This document shows positions 19,101 to 34,100 of a stretch of DNA of 64,000 nt, piece after piece (positions within the stretch are counted from its first letter, which is position 1; each line of letters opens with the position of its first letter). Origin of the DNA: Mesostigma viride (lineage: Eukaryota > Streptophyta > Mesostigmatophyceae > Mesostigmatales > Mesostigmataceae). The DNA is taken from the NCBI GenBank assembly GCA_009746045.1, contig RPFO01000027.1, positions 1,996,202 to 2,060,201 of the forward strand, read 5' to 3'. The notes beneath the pieces are model-generated. The model saw only the letters and a program-made list of their open reading frames with translations, did no database searches and was not told the DNA's origin. A program made the translations under genes and the position numbers.

Positions 19101-22100
19101 TTGACGGGATTCTACTCCACGGGATTCTTTTTCACGGGATTCTACTTGACGGGATCCGCATGGGGGGACGGGAAGGGTTGTAGAGGGCGGAAATGGGACC
19201 GGCGACGTTTAGGTTGAGTTGAGCCTGAGTTGAGTGGAGTTTCCCGCGCCGGTTGTCCGACAGGGTTATTAATAGTAGATCCAAAGACCGGCGACGTGGG
19301 AATGCGACCTCTTGATAGCGCGTGGAAGTCATCTATGGCAGATTAAAGGGTGAGAATAGCCCAGGCCAATAGGGGCCGAATTTAGATAGGACGTCTCACA
19401 TCTTGCAAAAAAGCGACCTTTTAATTGGGGGCGGAGCCCTACGGGATACACTTGTTGAATAGCTGAATAGAGTAGGTGGGGACTGCCGTGAAGTGGCTCG
19501 ACGCGTCGCTGTCTTTTGGGTGCATGTCCTCTTCCAAGGTACGGTGGAGCCACACTTTGGGGTGCATGTCCTCTGGTGCGGTGGAGCCACACTTTGGGGT
19601 GCATGTCCTCTGGTACGGTGGAGCCACACTTTGGGGTGCATGTCCTCTGGTGCGGTGGAGCCACACTTTGGGGTGCATGTTCCTCTTCCAAGGTACGGTG
19701 GTGCCACACTTTGGGGTGCATGTTCCTCTTCCAAGGTGCGGTGGAGCCACACTTTGGGGTGCATGTTCCTCTTCCAAGGTACGGTGGTGCCACACTTTGG
19801 GGTGCGTGTTCCTCTTCCAAGGTGCGGTGGAGCCACACTTTGGGGTGCATGTCCTCTTCCAAGGTGCGGTGGAGCCACACTTTGGGGTGCATGTTCCTCT
19901 TCCAAGGTGCCGTGGAGCCACACTTTGGGGTGCATGTCCTCTGGTGCGGTGGAGCCACACTTTGGGGTGCATGTTCCTCTTCCAAGGTGCGGTGGAGCCA
20001 CACTTTGGGGTGCATGTTCCTCTTCCAAGGTGCGGTGGAGCCACACTTTGGGGTGCATGTTCCTCTTCCAAGGTGCGGTGGAGCCACACTTTGGGGTGCA
20101 TGTTCCTCTTCCAAGGTGCGGTGGAGCCACACTTTGGGGTGCATGTTCCTCTTCCAAGGTGCGGTGGTGCCACACTTTGGGGTGCATGTTCCTCTTCCAA
20201 GGTGCGGTGGTGCCACACTTTGGGGTGCATGTTCCTCTTCCAAGGTGCGGTGGTGCCACACTTTGGGGTGCATGTTCCTCTTCCAAGGTACGGTGGTGCC
20301 ACACTTTGGGGTGCATGTTCTCTGGTGCGGTGGTGCCACACTTTGGGGTGCATGTCCTCTGGTGCGGTGGAGCCACACTTTGGGGTGCATGTCCTCTGGT
20401 ACGGTGGAGCCACACTTTGGGGTGCATGTCCTCTGGTGCGGTGGAGCCACACTTTGGGGTGCATGTTCCTCTTCCAAGGTACGGTGGTGCCACACTTTGG
20501 GGTGCATGTCCTCTGGTACGGTGGTGCCACACTTTGGGGTGCATGTCCTCTGGTGCGGTGGTGCCACACTTTGGGGTGCATGTCCTCTGGTGCGGTGGAG
20601 CCACACTTTGGGGTGCATGTCCTCTGGTACGGTGGAGCCACACTTTGGGGTGCATGTCCTCTGGTACGGTGGTGCCACACTTTGGGGTGCATGTTCCTCT
20701 TCCAAGGTACGGTGGTGCCACACTTTGGGGTGCATGTCCTCTGGTGCGGTGGTGCCACACTTTGGGGTGCATGTCCTCTGGTGCGGTGGAGCCACACTTT
20801 GGGGTGCATGTCCTCTGGTACGGTGGAGCCACACTTTGGGGTGCATGTCCTCTGGTACGGTGGTGCCACACTTTGGGGTGCATGTTCCTCTGGTGCGGTG
20901 GAGCCACACTTTGGGGTGCATGTCCTCTGGTGCGGTGGTGCCACACTTTGGGGTGCATGTTCCTCTGGTGCGGTGGTGCCACACTTTGGGGTGCATGTCC
21001 TCTGGTACGGTGGTGCCACACTTTGGGGTGCATGTTCCTCTTCCAAGGTACGGTGGTGCCACACTTTGGGGTGCATGTCCTCTGGTGCGGTGGTGCCACA
21101 CTTTGGGGTGCATGTCCTCTGGTGCGGTGGTGCCACACTTTGGGGTGCATGTTCCTCTGGTGCGGTGGTGCCACACTTTGGGGTGCGTGTTCCTCTTCCA
21201 AGGTACGGTGGTGCCACACTTTGGGGTGCGTGTTCCTCTTCCAAGGTACGGTGGAGCCACACTTTGGGGTGCATGTCCTCTGGTGCGGTGGTGCCACACT
21301 TTGGGGTGCGTGTTCCTCTTCCAAGGTGCGGTGGAGCCACACTTTGGGGTGCATGTTCCTCTTCCAAGGTGCGGTGGTGCCACACTTTGGGGTGCATGTC
21401 CTCTGGTGCGGTGGTGCCACACTTTGGGGTGCATGTCCTCTGGTGCGGTGGAGCCACACTTTGGGGTGCATGTCCTCTGGTACGGTGGTGCCACACTTTG
21501 GGGTGCATGTCCTCTGGTGCGGTGGAGCCACACTTTGGGGTGCATGTCCTCTGGTGCGGTGGTGCCACACTTTGGGGTGCATGTCCTCTGGTGCGGTGGT
21601 GCCACACTTTGGGGTGCATGTCCTCTGGTGCGGTGGTGCCACACTTTGGGGTGCATGTTCCTCTTCCAAGGTGCGGTGGTGCCACACTTTGGGGTGCATG
21701 TCCTCTGGTGCGGTGGAGCCACACTTTGGGGTGCATGTTCCTCTTCCAAGGTGCGGTGGTGCCACACTTTGGGGTGCATGTTCCTCTTCCAAGGTGCGGT
21801 GGTGCCACACTTTGGGGTGCATGTCCTCTGGTACGGTGGAGCCACACTTTGGGGTGCATGTTCCTCTTCCAAGGTGCGGTGGTGCCACACTTTGGGGTGC
21901 ATGTCCTCTGGTACGGTGGAGCCACACTTTGGGGTGCATGTTCCTCTTCCAAGGTACGGTGGTGCCACACTTTGGGGTGCATGTCCTCTGGTGCGGTGGT
22001 GCCACACTTTGGGGTGCGTGTTCCTCTTCCAAGGTGCGGTGGTGCCACACTTTGGGGTGCATGTCCTCTGGTGCGGTGGAGCCACACTTTGGGGTGCATG

Positions 22101-25100
22101 TTCCTCTTCCAAGGTGCGGTGGTGCCACACTTTGGGGTGCATGTCCTCTGGTACGGTGGAGCCACACTTTGGGGTGCATGTTCCTCTTCCAAGGTACGGT
22201 GGTGCCACACTTTGGGGTGCATGTCCTCTGGTGCGGTGGTGCCACACTTTGGGGTGCATGTTCCTCTTCCAAGGTGCGGTGGTGCCACACTTTGGGGTGC
22301 ATGTTCCTCTTCCAAGGTGCGGTGGTGCCACACTTTGGGGTGCATGTCCTCTGGTGCGGTGGTGCCACACTTTGGGGTGCATGTCCTCTGGTGCGGTGGT
22401 GCCACACTTTGGGGTGCATGTCCTCTGGTGCGGTGGTGCCACACTTTGGGGTGCATGTCCTCTGGTGCGGTGGTGCCACACTTTGGGGTGCATGTCCTCT
22501 GGTGCGGTGGAGCCACACTTTGGGGTGCGTGTTCCTCTTCCAAGGTGCGGTGGTGCCACACTTTGGGGTGCATGTCCTCTGGTACGGTGGTGCCACACTT
22601 TGGGGTGCATGTCCTCTGGTGCGGTGGTGCCACACTTTGGGGTGCATGTCCTCTGGTGCGGTGGTGCCACACTTTGGGGTGCATGTCCTCTGGTGCGGTG
22701 GTGCCACACTTTGGGGTGCATGTCCTCTGGTGCGGTGGAGCCACACTTTGGGGTGCATGTCCTCTGGTGCGGTGGTGCCACACTTTGGGGTGCATGTTCC
22801 TCTGGTGCGGTGGAGCCACACTTTGGGGTGCATGTCCTCTTCCAAGGTGCGGTGGAGCCACACTTTGGGGTGCATGTTCCTCTTCCAAGGTGCGGTGGTG
22901 CCACACTTTGGGGTGCATGTCCTCTGGTGCGGTGGAGCCACACTTTGGGGTGCATGTTCCTCTGGTGCGGTGGTGCCACACTTTGGGGTGCATGTTCCTC
23001 TTCCAAGGTGCGGTGGTGCCACACTTTGGGGTGCGTGTTCCTCTTCCAAGGTGCGGTGGTGCCACACTTTGGGGTGCATGTCCTCTGGTACGGTGGAGCC
23101 ACACTTTGGGGTGCATGTCCTCTGGTGCGGTGGTGCCACACTTTGGGGTGCGTGTTCCTCTTCCAAGGTACGGTGGTGCCACACTTTGGGGTGCATGTTC
23201 CTCTTCCAAGGTGCGGTGGTGCCACACTTTGGGGTGCATGTCCTCTGGTGCGGTGGTGCCACACTTTGGGGTGCATGTTCCTCTGGTGCGGTGGTGCCAC
23301 ACTTTGGGGTGCATGTCCTCTGGTGCGGTGGTGCCACACTTTGGGGTGCATGTCCTCTGGTGCGGTGGTGCCACACTTTGGGGTGCATGTTCCTCTTCCA
23401 AGGTGCGGTGGTGCCACACTTTGGGGTGCATGTCCTCTGGTGCGGTGGTGCCACACTTTGGGGTGCATGTCCTCTGGTGCGGTGGTGCCACACTTTGGGG
23501 TGCATGTCCTCTGGTGCGGTGGAGCCACACTTTGGGGTGCGTGTTCCTCTTCCAAGGTGCGGTGGTGCCACACTTTGGGGTGCATGTCCTCTGGTACGGT
23601 GGTGCCACACTTTGGGGTGCATGTTCCTCTGGTGCGGTGGAGCCACACTTTGGGGTGCATGTCCTCTTCCAAGGTGCGGTGGAGCCACACTTTGGGGTGC
23701 ATGTCCTCTGGTGCGGTGGTGCCACACTTTGGGGTGCATGTCCTCTGGTGCGGTGGTGCCACACTTTGGGGTGCATGTCCTCTGGTGCGGTGGTGCCACA
23801 CTTTGGGGTGCATGTCCTCTGGTGCGGTGGAGCCACACTTTGGGGTGCATGTCCTCTGGTGCGGTGGTGCCACACTTTGGGGTGCATGTCCTCTGGTGCG
23901 GTGGTGCCACACTTTGGGGTGCATGTCCTCTGGTGCGGTGGTGCCACACTTTGGGGTGCATGTCCTCTGGTGCGGTGGTGCCACACTTTGGGGTGCATGT
24001 CCTCTGGTGCGGTGGAGCCACACTTTGGGGTGCATGTCCTCTGGTGCGGTGGTGCCACACTTTGGGGTGCATGTCCTCTGGTGCGGTGGTGCCACACTTT
24101 GGGGTGCATGTCCTCTGGTGCGGTGGTGCCACACTTTGGGGTGCATGTTCCTCTTCCAAGGTGCGGTGGTGCCACACTTTGGGGTGCATGTTCCTCTTCC
24201 AAGGTGCGGTGGAGCCACACTTTGGGGTGCATGTTCCTCTTCCAAGGTGCGGTGGTGCCACACTTTGGGGTGCATGTTCCTCTTCCAAGGTGCGGTGGTG
24301 CCACACTTTGGGGTGCATGTTCCTCTTCCAAGGTACGGTGGTGCCACACTTTGGGGTGCATGTTCCTCTGGTGCGGTGGAGCCACACTTTGGGGTGCATG
24401 TTCCTCTTCCAAGGTGCGGTGGAGCCACACTTTGGGGTGCATGTCCTCTGGTGCGGTGGTGCCACACTTTGGGGTGCATGTTCCTCTTCCAAGGTGCGGT
24501 GGTGCCACACTTTGGGGTGCATGTTCCTCTTCCAAGGTGCGGTGGTGCCACACTTTGGGGTGCATGTCCTCTGGTGCGGTGGAGCCACACTTTGGGGTGC
24601 ATGTCCTCTGGTACGGTGGTGCCACACTTTGGGGTGCATGTCCTCTGGTGCGGTGGTGCCACACTTTGGGGTGCATGTCCTCTGGTGCGGTGGAGCCACA
24701 CTTTGGGGTGCATGTTCCTCTTCCAAGGTGCGGTGGTGCCACACTTTGGGGTGCATGTCCTCTGGTGCGGTGGTGCCACACTTTGGGGTGCATGTCCTCT
24801 GGTGCGGTGGTGCCACACTTTGGGGTGCATGTTCCTCTTCCAAGGTGCGGTGGTGCCACACTTTGGGGTGCATGTCCTCTGGTGCGGTGGTGCCACACTT
24901 TGGGGTGCATGTCCTCTGGTGCGGTGGTGCCACACTTTGGGGTGCATGTTCCTCTTCCAAGGTGCGGTGGTGCCACACTTTGGGGTGCATGTCCTCTGGT
25001 GCGGTGGTGCCACACTTTGGGGTGCATGTCCTCTGGTGCGGTGGTGCCACACTTTGGGGTGCATGTCCTCTGGTGCGGTGGAGCCACACTTTGGGGTGCA

Positions 25101-28100
25101 TGTTCCTCTTCCAAGGTGCGGTGGTGCCACACTTTGGGGTGCATGTCCTCTGGTACGGTGGTGCCACACTTTGGGGTGCATGTTCCTCTGGTGCGGTGGA
25201 GCCACACTTTGGGGTGCATGTCCTCTTCCAAGGTGCGGTGGAGCCACACTTTGGGGTGCATGTCCTCTGGTGCGGTGGTGCCACACTTTGGGGTGCATGT
25301 CCTCTGGTGCGGTGGTGCCACACTTTGGGGTGCATGTCCTCTGGTGCGGTGGTGCCACACTTTGGGGTGCATGTCCTCTGGTGCGGTGGAGCCACACTTT
25401 GGGGTGCATGTCCTCTGGTGCGGTGGTGCCACACTTTGGGGTGCATGTCCTCTGGTGCGGTGGTGCCACACTTTGGGGTGCATGTCCTCTGGTGCGGTGG
25501 TGCCACACTTTGGGGTGCATGTCCTCTGGTGCGGTGGTGCCACACTTTGGGGTGCATGTCCTCTGGTGCGGTGGAGCCACACTTTGGGGTGCATGTCCTC
25601 TGGTGCGGTGGTGCCACACTTTGGGGTGCATGTCCTCTGGTGCGGTGGTGCCACACTTTGGGGTGCATGTCCTCTGGTGCGGTGGTGCCACACTTTGGGG
25701 TGCATGTTCCTCTTCCAAGGTGCGGTGGTGCCACACTTTGGGGTGCATGTTCCTCTTCCAAGGTGCGGTGGAGCCACACTTTGGGGTGCATGTTCCTCTT
25801 CCAAGGTGCGGTGGTGCCACACTTTGGGGTGCATGTTCCTCTTCCAAGGTGCGGTGGTGCCACACTTTGGGGTGCATGTTCCTCTTCCAAGGTACGGTGG
25901 TGCCACACTTTGGGGTGCATGTTCTCTGGTGCGGTGGAGCCACACTTTGGGGTGCATGTTCCTCTTCCAAGGTGCGGTGGAGCCACACTTTGGGGTGCAT
26001 GTCCTCTGGTGCGGTGGTGCCACACTTTGGGGTGCATGTTCCTCTTCCAAGGTGCGGTGGTGCCACACTTTGGGGTGCGTGTTCCTCTTCCAAGGTGCGG
26101 TGGTGCCACACTTTGGGGTGCATGTCCTCTGGTGCGGTGGAGCCACACTTTGGTGTGCATGTCCTCTGGTACGGTGGTGCCACACTTTGGGGTGCATGTC
26201 CTCTGGTGCGGTGGTGCCACACTTTGGGGTGCATGTCCTCTGGTGCGGTGGAGCCACACTTTGGGGTGCGTGTTCCTCTTCCAAGGTGCGGTGGTGCCAC
26301 ACTTTGGGGTGCATGTTCCTCTTCCAAGGTGCGGTGGAGCCACACTTTGGGGTGCATGTTCCTCTTCCAAGGTGCGGTGGTGCCACACTTTGGGGTGCAT
26401 GTCCTCTGGTGCGGTGGTGCCACACTTTGGGGTGCATGTTCCTCTTCCAAGGTGCGGTGGAGCCACACTTTGGGGTGCGTGTTCCTCTTCCAAGGTGCGG
26501 TGGTGCCACACTTTGGGGTGCATGTCCTCTGGTGCGGTGGTGCCACACTTTGGGGTGCATGTCCTCTGGTGCGGTGGTGCCACACTTTGGGGTGCATGTT
26601 CCTCTTCCAAGGTGCGGTGGTGCCACACTTTGGGGTGCATGTCCTCTGGTGCGGTGGTGCCACACTTTGGGGTGCATGTTCCTCTTCCAAGGTGCGGTGG
26701 TGCCACACTTTGGGGTGCATGTCCTCTGGTGCGGTGGTGCCACACTTTGGGGTGCATGTCCTCTGGTGCGGTGGTGCCACACTTTGGGGTGCATGTTCCT
26801 CTTCCAAGGTGCGGTGGTGCCACACTTTGGGGTGCATGTCCTCTGGTGCGGTGGTGCCACACTTTGGGGTGCATGTCCTCTGGTACGGTGGTGCCACACT
26901 TTGGGGTGCATGTCCTCTGGTACGGTGGTGCCACACTTTGGGGTGCGTGTTCCTCTTCCAAGGTACGGTGGTGCCACACTTTGGGGTGCATGTTCCTCTT
27001 CCAAGGTGCGGTGGTGCCACACTTTGGGGTGCATGTCCTCTGGTGCGGTGGTGCCACACTTTGGGGTGCGTGTCCTCTGGTACGGTGGTGCCACACTTTG
27101 GGGTGCATGTCCTCTGGTGCGGTGGTGCCACACTTTGGGGTGCATGTTCCTCTTCCAAGGTGCGGTGGTGCCACACTTTGGGGTGCATGTTCCTCTTCCA
27201 AGGTGCGGTGGAGCCACACTTTGGGGTGCATGTCCTCTGGTGCGGTGGTGCCACACTTTGGGGTGCATGTCCTCTGGTGCGGTGGTGCCACACTTTGGGG
27301 TGCATGTTCCTCTTCCAAGGTGCGGTGGTGCCACACTTTGGGGTGCATGTTCCTCTTCCAAGGTGCGGTGGTGCCACACTTTGGGGTGCATGTCCTCTGG
27401 TGCGGTGGTGCCACACTTTGGGGTGCATGTTCCTCTTCCAAGGTGCGGTGGTGCCACACTTTGGGGTGCATGTCCTCTGGTGCGGTGGTGCCACACTTTG
27501 GGGTGCATGTCCTCTGGTGCGGTGGAGCCACACTTTGGGGTGCATGTCCTCTGGTGCGGTGGTGCCACACTTTGGGGTGCATGTCCTCTGGTGCGGTGGA
27601 GCCACACTTTGGGGTGCATGTTCCTCTTCCAAGGTGCGGTGGTGCCACACTTTGGGGTGCATGTCCTCTGGTGCGGTGGAGCCACACTTTGGGGTGCATG
27701 TTCCTCTTCCAAGGTGCGGTGGTGCCACACTTTGGGGTGCATGTCCTCTTGGTGCGGTGGTGCCACACTTTGGGGTGCATGTTCCTCTGGTGCGGTGGAG
27801 CCACACTTTGGGGTGCATGTTCCTCTTCCAAGGTGCGGTGGTGCCACACTTTGGGGTGCATGTCCTCTGGTGCGGTGGAGCCACACTTTGGGGTGCATGT
27901 CCTCTGGTGCGGTGGTGCCACACTTTGGGGTGCATGTCCTCTGGTGCGGTGGAGCCACACTTTGGGGTGCATGTTCCTCTTCCAAGGTGCGGTGGAGCCA
28001 CACTTTGGGGTGCGTGTTCCTCTTCCAAGGTGCGGTGGTGCCACACTTTGGGGTGCATGTCCTCTGGTGCGGTGGTGCCACACTTTGGGGTGCGTGTCCT

Positions 28101-31100
28101 CTGGTGCGGTGGTGCCACACTTTGGGGTGCATGTCCTCTGGTGCGGTGGTGCCACACTTTGGGGTGCGTGTTCCTCTTCCAAGGTGCGGTGGAGCCACAC
28201 TTTGGGGTGCATGTCCTCTGGTGCGGTGGTGCCACACTTTGGGGTGCATGTCCTCTGGTGCGGTGGAGCCACACTTTGGGGTGCATGTTCCTCTTCCAAG
28301 GTGCGGTGGTGCCACACTTTGGGGTGCATGTCCTCTGGTGCGGTGGTGCCACACTTTGGGGTGCATGTCCTCTGGTGCGGTGGTGCCACACTTTGGGGTG
28401 CATGTCCTCTGGTGCGGTGGAGCCACACTTTGGGGTGCATGTCCTCTGGTGCGGTGGTGCCACACTTTGGGGTGCATGTTCCTCTTCCAAGGTACGGTGG
28501 TGCCACACTTTGGGGTGCGTGTTCCTCTTCCAAGGTGCGGTGGTGCCACACTTTGGGGTGCATGTCCTCTGGTACGGTGGAGCCACACTTTGGGGTGCGT
28601 GTTCCTCTTCCAAGGTGCGGTGGTGCCACACTTTGGGGTGCATGTTCCTCTTCCAAGGTGCGGTGGAGCCACACTTTGGGGTGCATGTCCTCTGGTGCGG
28701 TGGTGCCACACTTTGGGGTGCATGTCCTCTGGTACGGTGGAGCCACACTTTGGGGTGCATGTCCTCTGGTGCGGTGGAGCCACACTTTGGGGTGCATGTT
28801 CCTCTTCCAAGGTGCGGTGGTGCCACACTTTGGGGTGCATGTCCTCTGGTGCGGTGGTGCCACACTTTGGGGTGCATGTCCTCTGGTGCGGTGGTGCCAC
28901 ACTTTGGGGTGCATGTCCTCTGGTGCGGTGGTGCCACACTTTGGGGTGCATGTTCCTCTTCCAAGGTGCGGTGGTGCCACACTTTGGGGTGCATGTCCTC
29001 TGGTGCGGTGGAGCCACACTTTGGGGTGCATGTTCCTCTTCCAAGGTGCGGTGGTGCCACACTTTGGGGTGCATGTTCCTCTTCCAAGGTGCGGTGGTGC
29101 CACACTTTGGGGTGCATGTCCTCTGGTGCGGTGGAGCCACACTTTGGGGTGCATGTTCCTCTTCCAAGGTGCGGTGGTGCCACACTTTGGGGTGCATGTC
29201 CTCTGGTACGGTGGAGCCACACTTTGGGGTGCATGTTCCTCTTCCAAGGTACGGTGGTGCCACACTTTGGGGTGCATGTCCTCTGGTGCGGTGGTGCCAC
29301 ACTTTGGGGTGCATGTTCCTCTTCCAAGGTGCGGTGGTGCCACACTTTGGGGTGCATGTCCTCTGGTGCGGTGGAGCCACACTTTGGGGTGCATGTTCCT
29401 CTTCCAAGGTGCGGTGGTGCCACACTTTGGGGTGCATGTCCTCTGGTGCGGTGGAGCCACACTTTGGGGTGCATGTTCCTCTTCCAAGGTGCGGTGGTGC
29501 CACACTTTGGGGTGCATGTCCTCTGGTGCGGTGGTGCCACACTTTGGGGTGCATGTTCCTCTTCCAAGGTGCGGTGGTGCCACACTTTGGGGTGCATGTT
29601 CCTCTTCCAAGGTGCGGTGGTGCCACACTTTGGGGTGCATGTCCTCTGGTGCGGTGGTGCCACACTTTGGGGTGCATGTCCTCTGGTGCGGTGGTGCCAC
29701 ACTTTGGGGTGCATGTCCTCTGGTGCGGTGGTGCCACACTTTGGGGTGCATGTCCTCTGGTGCGGTGGTGCCACACTTTGGGGTGCATGTCCTCTGGTGC
29801 GGTGGAGCCACACTTTGGGGTGCATGTTCCTCTTGGTGCGGTGGTGCCACACTTTGGGGTGCATGTCCTCTGGTGCGGTGGTGCCACACTTTGGGGTGCA
29901 TGTCCTCTGGTGCGGTGGTGCCACACTTTGGGGTGCATGTCCTCTGGTGCGGTGGTGCCACACTTTGGGGTGCATGTCCTCTGGTGCGGTGGTGCCACAC
30001 TTTGGGGTGCATGTCCTCTGGTGCGGTGGAGCCACACTTTGGGGTGCATGTCCTCTGGTGCGGTGGTGCCACACTTTGGGGTGCATGTTCCTCTGGTGCG
30101 GTGGAGCCACACTTTGGGGTGCATGTCCTCTTCCAAGGTGCGGTGGAGCCACACTTTGGGGTGCATGTTCCTCTTCCAAGGTGCGGTGGTGCCACACTTT
30201 GGGGTGCATGTCCTCTGGTGCGGTGGAGCCACACTTTGGGGTGCATGTTCCTCTGGTGCGGTGGTGCCACACTTTGGGGTGCATGTTCCTCTTCCAAGGT
30301 GCGGTGGTGCCACACTTTGGGGTGCATGTTCCTCTTCCAAGGTGCGGTGGTGCCACACTTTGGGGTGCATGTCCTCTGGTACGGTGGAGCCACACTTTGG
30401 GGTGCATGTCCTCTGGTGCGGTGGTGCCACACTTTGGGGTGCATGTTCCTCTTCCAAGGTGCGGTGGTGCCACACTTTGGGGTGCATGTTCCTCTGGTGC
30501 GGTGGTGCCACACTTTGGGGTGCATGTCCTCTGGTGCGGTGGTGCCACACTTTGGGGTGCATGTCCTCTGGTGCGGTGGTGCCACACTTTGGGGTGCATG
30601 TCCTCTGGTGCGGTGGTGCCACACTTTGGGGTGCATGTCCTCTGGTGCGGTGGTGCCACACTTTGGGGTGCATGTTCCTCTTCCAAGGTGCGGTGGTGCC
30701 ACACTTTGGGGTGCATGTCCTCTGGTGCGGTGGTGCCACACTTTGGGGTGCATGTCCTCTGGTGCGGTGGTGCCACACTTTGGGGTGCATGTCCTCTGGT
30801 GCGGTGGAGCCACACTTTGGGGTGCATGTTCCTCTTCCAAGGTGCGGTGGTGCCACACTTTGGGGTGCATGTCCTCTGGTGCGGTGGTGCCACACTTTGG
30901 GGTGCATGTTCCTCTGGTGCGGTGGAGCCACACTTTGGGGTGCATGTCCTCTTCCAAGGTGCGGTGGAGCCACACTTTGGGGTGCATGTCCTCTGGTGCG
31001 GTGGTGCCACACTTTGGGGTGCATGTCCTCTGGTGCGGTGGTGCCACACTTTGGGGTGCATGTCCTCTGGTGCGGTGGTGCCACACTTTGGGGTGCATGT

Positions 31101-34100
31101 CCTCTGGTGCGGTGGAGCCACACTTTGGGGTGCATGTCCTCTGGTGCGGTGGTGCCACACTTTGGGGTGCATGTCCTCTGGTGCGGTGGAGCCACACTTT
31201 GGGGTGCATGTCCTCTGGTGCGGTGGAGCCACACTTTGGGGTGCATGTTCCTCTTCCAAGGTGCGGTGGTGCCACACTTTGGGGTGCATGTCCTCTGGTG
31301 CGGTGGTGCCACACTTTGGGGTGCATGTCCTCTGGTGCGGTGGAGCCACACTTTGGGGTGCATGTCCTCTGGTGCGGTGGTGCCACACTTTGGGGTGCAT
31401 GTTCCTCTTCCAAGGTGCGGTGGTGCCACACTTTGGGGTGCATGTTCCTCTCCAAGGTGCGGTGGTGCCACACTTTGGGGTGCATGTCCTCTGGTGCGGT
31501 GGTGCCACACTTTGGGGTGCATGTTCCTCTGGTGCGGTGGTGCCACACTTTGGGGTGCATGTCCTCTGGTGCGGTGGTGCCACACTTTGGGGTGCATGTC
31601 CTCTGGTGCGGTGGTGCCACACTTTGGGGTGCATGTTCCTCTTCCAAGGTGCGGTGGTGCCACACTTTGGGGTGCATGTCCTCTGGTGCGGTGGTGCCAC
31701 ACTTTGGGGTGCATGTCCTCTGGTACGGTGGTGCCACACTTTGGGGTGCGTGTTCCTCTGGTGCGGTGGTGCCACACTTTGGGGTGCATGTTCCTCTTCC
31801 AAGGTGCGGTGGTGCCACACTTTGGGGTGCATGTTCCTCTGGTACGGTGGAGCCACACTTTGGGGTGCGTGTCCTCTGGTGCGGTGGTGCCACACTTTGG
31901 GGTGCATGTCCTCTGGTGCGGTGGAGCCACACTTTGGGGTGCATGTCCTCTGGTGCGGTGGTGCCACACTTTGGGGTGCATGTCCTCTGGTACGGTGGTG
32001 CCACACTTTGGGGTGCATGTCCTCTGGTGCGGTGGTGCCACACTTTGGGGTGCGTGTTCCTCTTCCAAGGTGCGGTGGTGCCACACTTTGGGGTGCATGT
32101 CCTCTGGTGCGGTGGTGCCACACTTTGGGGTGCGTGTTCCTCTTCCAAGGTGCGGTGGTGCCACACTTTGGGGTGCATGTCCTCTGGTGCGGTGGTGCCA
32201 CACTTTGGGGTGCATGTCCTCTGGTGCGGTGGTGCCACACTTTGGGGTGCGTGTTCCTCTTCCAAGGTGCGGTGGTGCCACACTTTGGGGTGCATGTTCC
32301 TCTTGGTACGGTGGTGCCACACTTTGGGGTGCATGTTCCTCTGGTGCGGTGGTGCCACACTTTGGGGTGCGTGTTCCTCTTCCAAGGTGCGGTGGTGCCA
32401 CACTTTGGGGTGCATGTTCCTCTTCCAAGGTGCGGTGGTGCCACACTTTGGGGTGCATGTCCTCTGGTGCGGTGGTGCCACACTTTGGGGTGCGTGTTCC
32501 TCTGGTGCGGTGGTGCCACACTTTGGGGTGCATGTCCTCTGGTGCGGTGGTGCCACACTTTGGGGTGCATGTTCCTCTGGTGCGGTGGTGCCACACTTTG
32601 GGGTGCGTGTTCCTCTTCCAAGGTGCGGTGGTGCCACACTTTGGGGTGCATGTCCTCTGGTGCGGTGGTGCCACACTTTGGGGTGCATGTCCTCTGGTGC
32701 GGTGGTGCCACACTTTGGGGTGCATGTTCCTCTTCCAAGGTGCGGTGGTGCCACACTTTGGGGTGCATGTTCCTCTGGTGCGGTGGTGCCACACTTTGGG
32801 GTGCATGTTCCTCTGGTGCGGTGGTGCCACACTTTGGGGTGCATGTCCTCTGGTGCGGTGGTGCCACACTTTGGGGTGCGTGTTCCTCTTCCAAGGTGCG
32901 GTGGTGCCACACTTTGGGGTGCATGTCCTCTGGTGCGGTGGTGCCACACTTTGGGGTGCATGTCCTCTGGTACGGTGGTGCCACACTTTGGGGTGCATGT
33001 TCCTCTGGTGCGGTGGTGCCACACTTTGGGGTGCATGTTCCTCTTCCAAGGTGCGGTGGTGCCACACTTTGGGGTGCATGTCCTCTGGTGCGGTGGTGCC
33101 ACACTTTGGGGTGCATGTTCCTCTGGTGCGGTGGTGCCACACTTTGGGGTGCATGTCCTCTGGTGCGGTGGTGCCACACTTTGGGGTGCATGTCCTCTGG
33201 TACGGTGGTGCCACACTTTGGGGTGCATGTTCCTCTTCCAAGGTGCGGTGGTGCCACACTTTGGGGTGCATGTCCTCTGGTGCGGTGGTGCCACACTTTG
33301 GGGTGCATGTCCTCTGGTGCGGTGGTGCCACACTTTGGGGTGCATGTCCTCTGGTGCGGTGGTGCCACACTTTGGGGTGCATGTCCTCTGGTGCGGTGGT
33401 GCCACACTTTGGGGTGCATGTCCTCTGGTGCGGTGGTGCCACACTTTGGGGTGCATGTCCTCTGGTGCGGTGGTGCCACACTTTGGGGTGCATGTCCTCT
33501 GGTGCGGTGGTGCCACACTTTGGGGTGCATGTTCCTCTGGTGCGGTGGTGCCACACTTTGGGGTGCATGTTCCTCTGGTACGGTGGAGCCACACTTTGGG
33601 GTGCGTGTCCTCTGGTGCGGTGGTGCCACACTTTGGGGTGCATGTCCTCTGGTACGGTGGAGCCACACTTTGGGGTGCATGTCCTCTGGTGCGGTGGTGC
33701 CACACTTTGGGGTGCATGTCCTCTGGTACGGTGGAGCCACACTTTGGGGTGCATGTCCTCTGGTACGGTGGTGCCACACTTTGGGGTGCGTGTTCCTCTT
33801 CCAAGGTGCGGTGGTGCCACACTTTGGGGTGCATGTCCTCTGGTGCGGTGGTGCCACACTTTGGGGTGCGTGTTCCTCTTCCAAGGTGCGGTGGTGCCAC
33901 ACTTTGGGGTGCATGTCCTCTGGTGCGGTGGTGCCACACTTTGGGGTGCATGTTCCTCTTCCAAGGTGCGGTGGTGCCACACTTTGGGGTGCATGTTCCT
34001 CTTCCAAGGTGCGGTGGTGCCACACTTTGGGGTGCATGTTCCTCTTCCAAGGTGCGGTGGAGCCACACTTTGGGGTGCGTGTTCCTCTTCCAAGGTGCGG

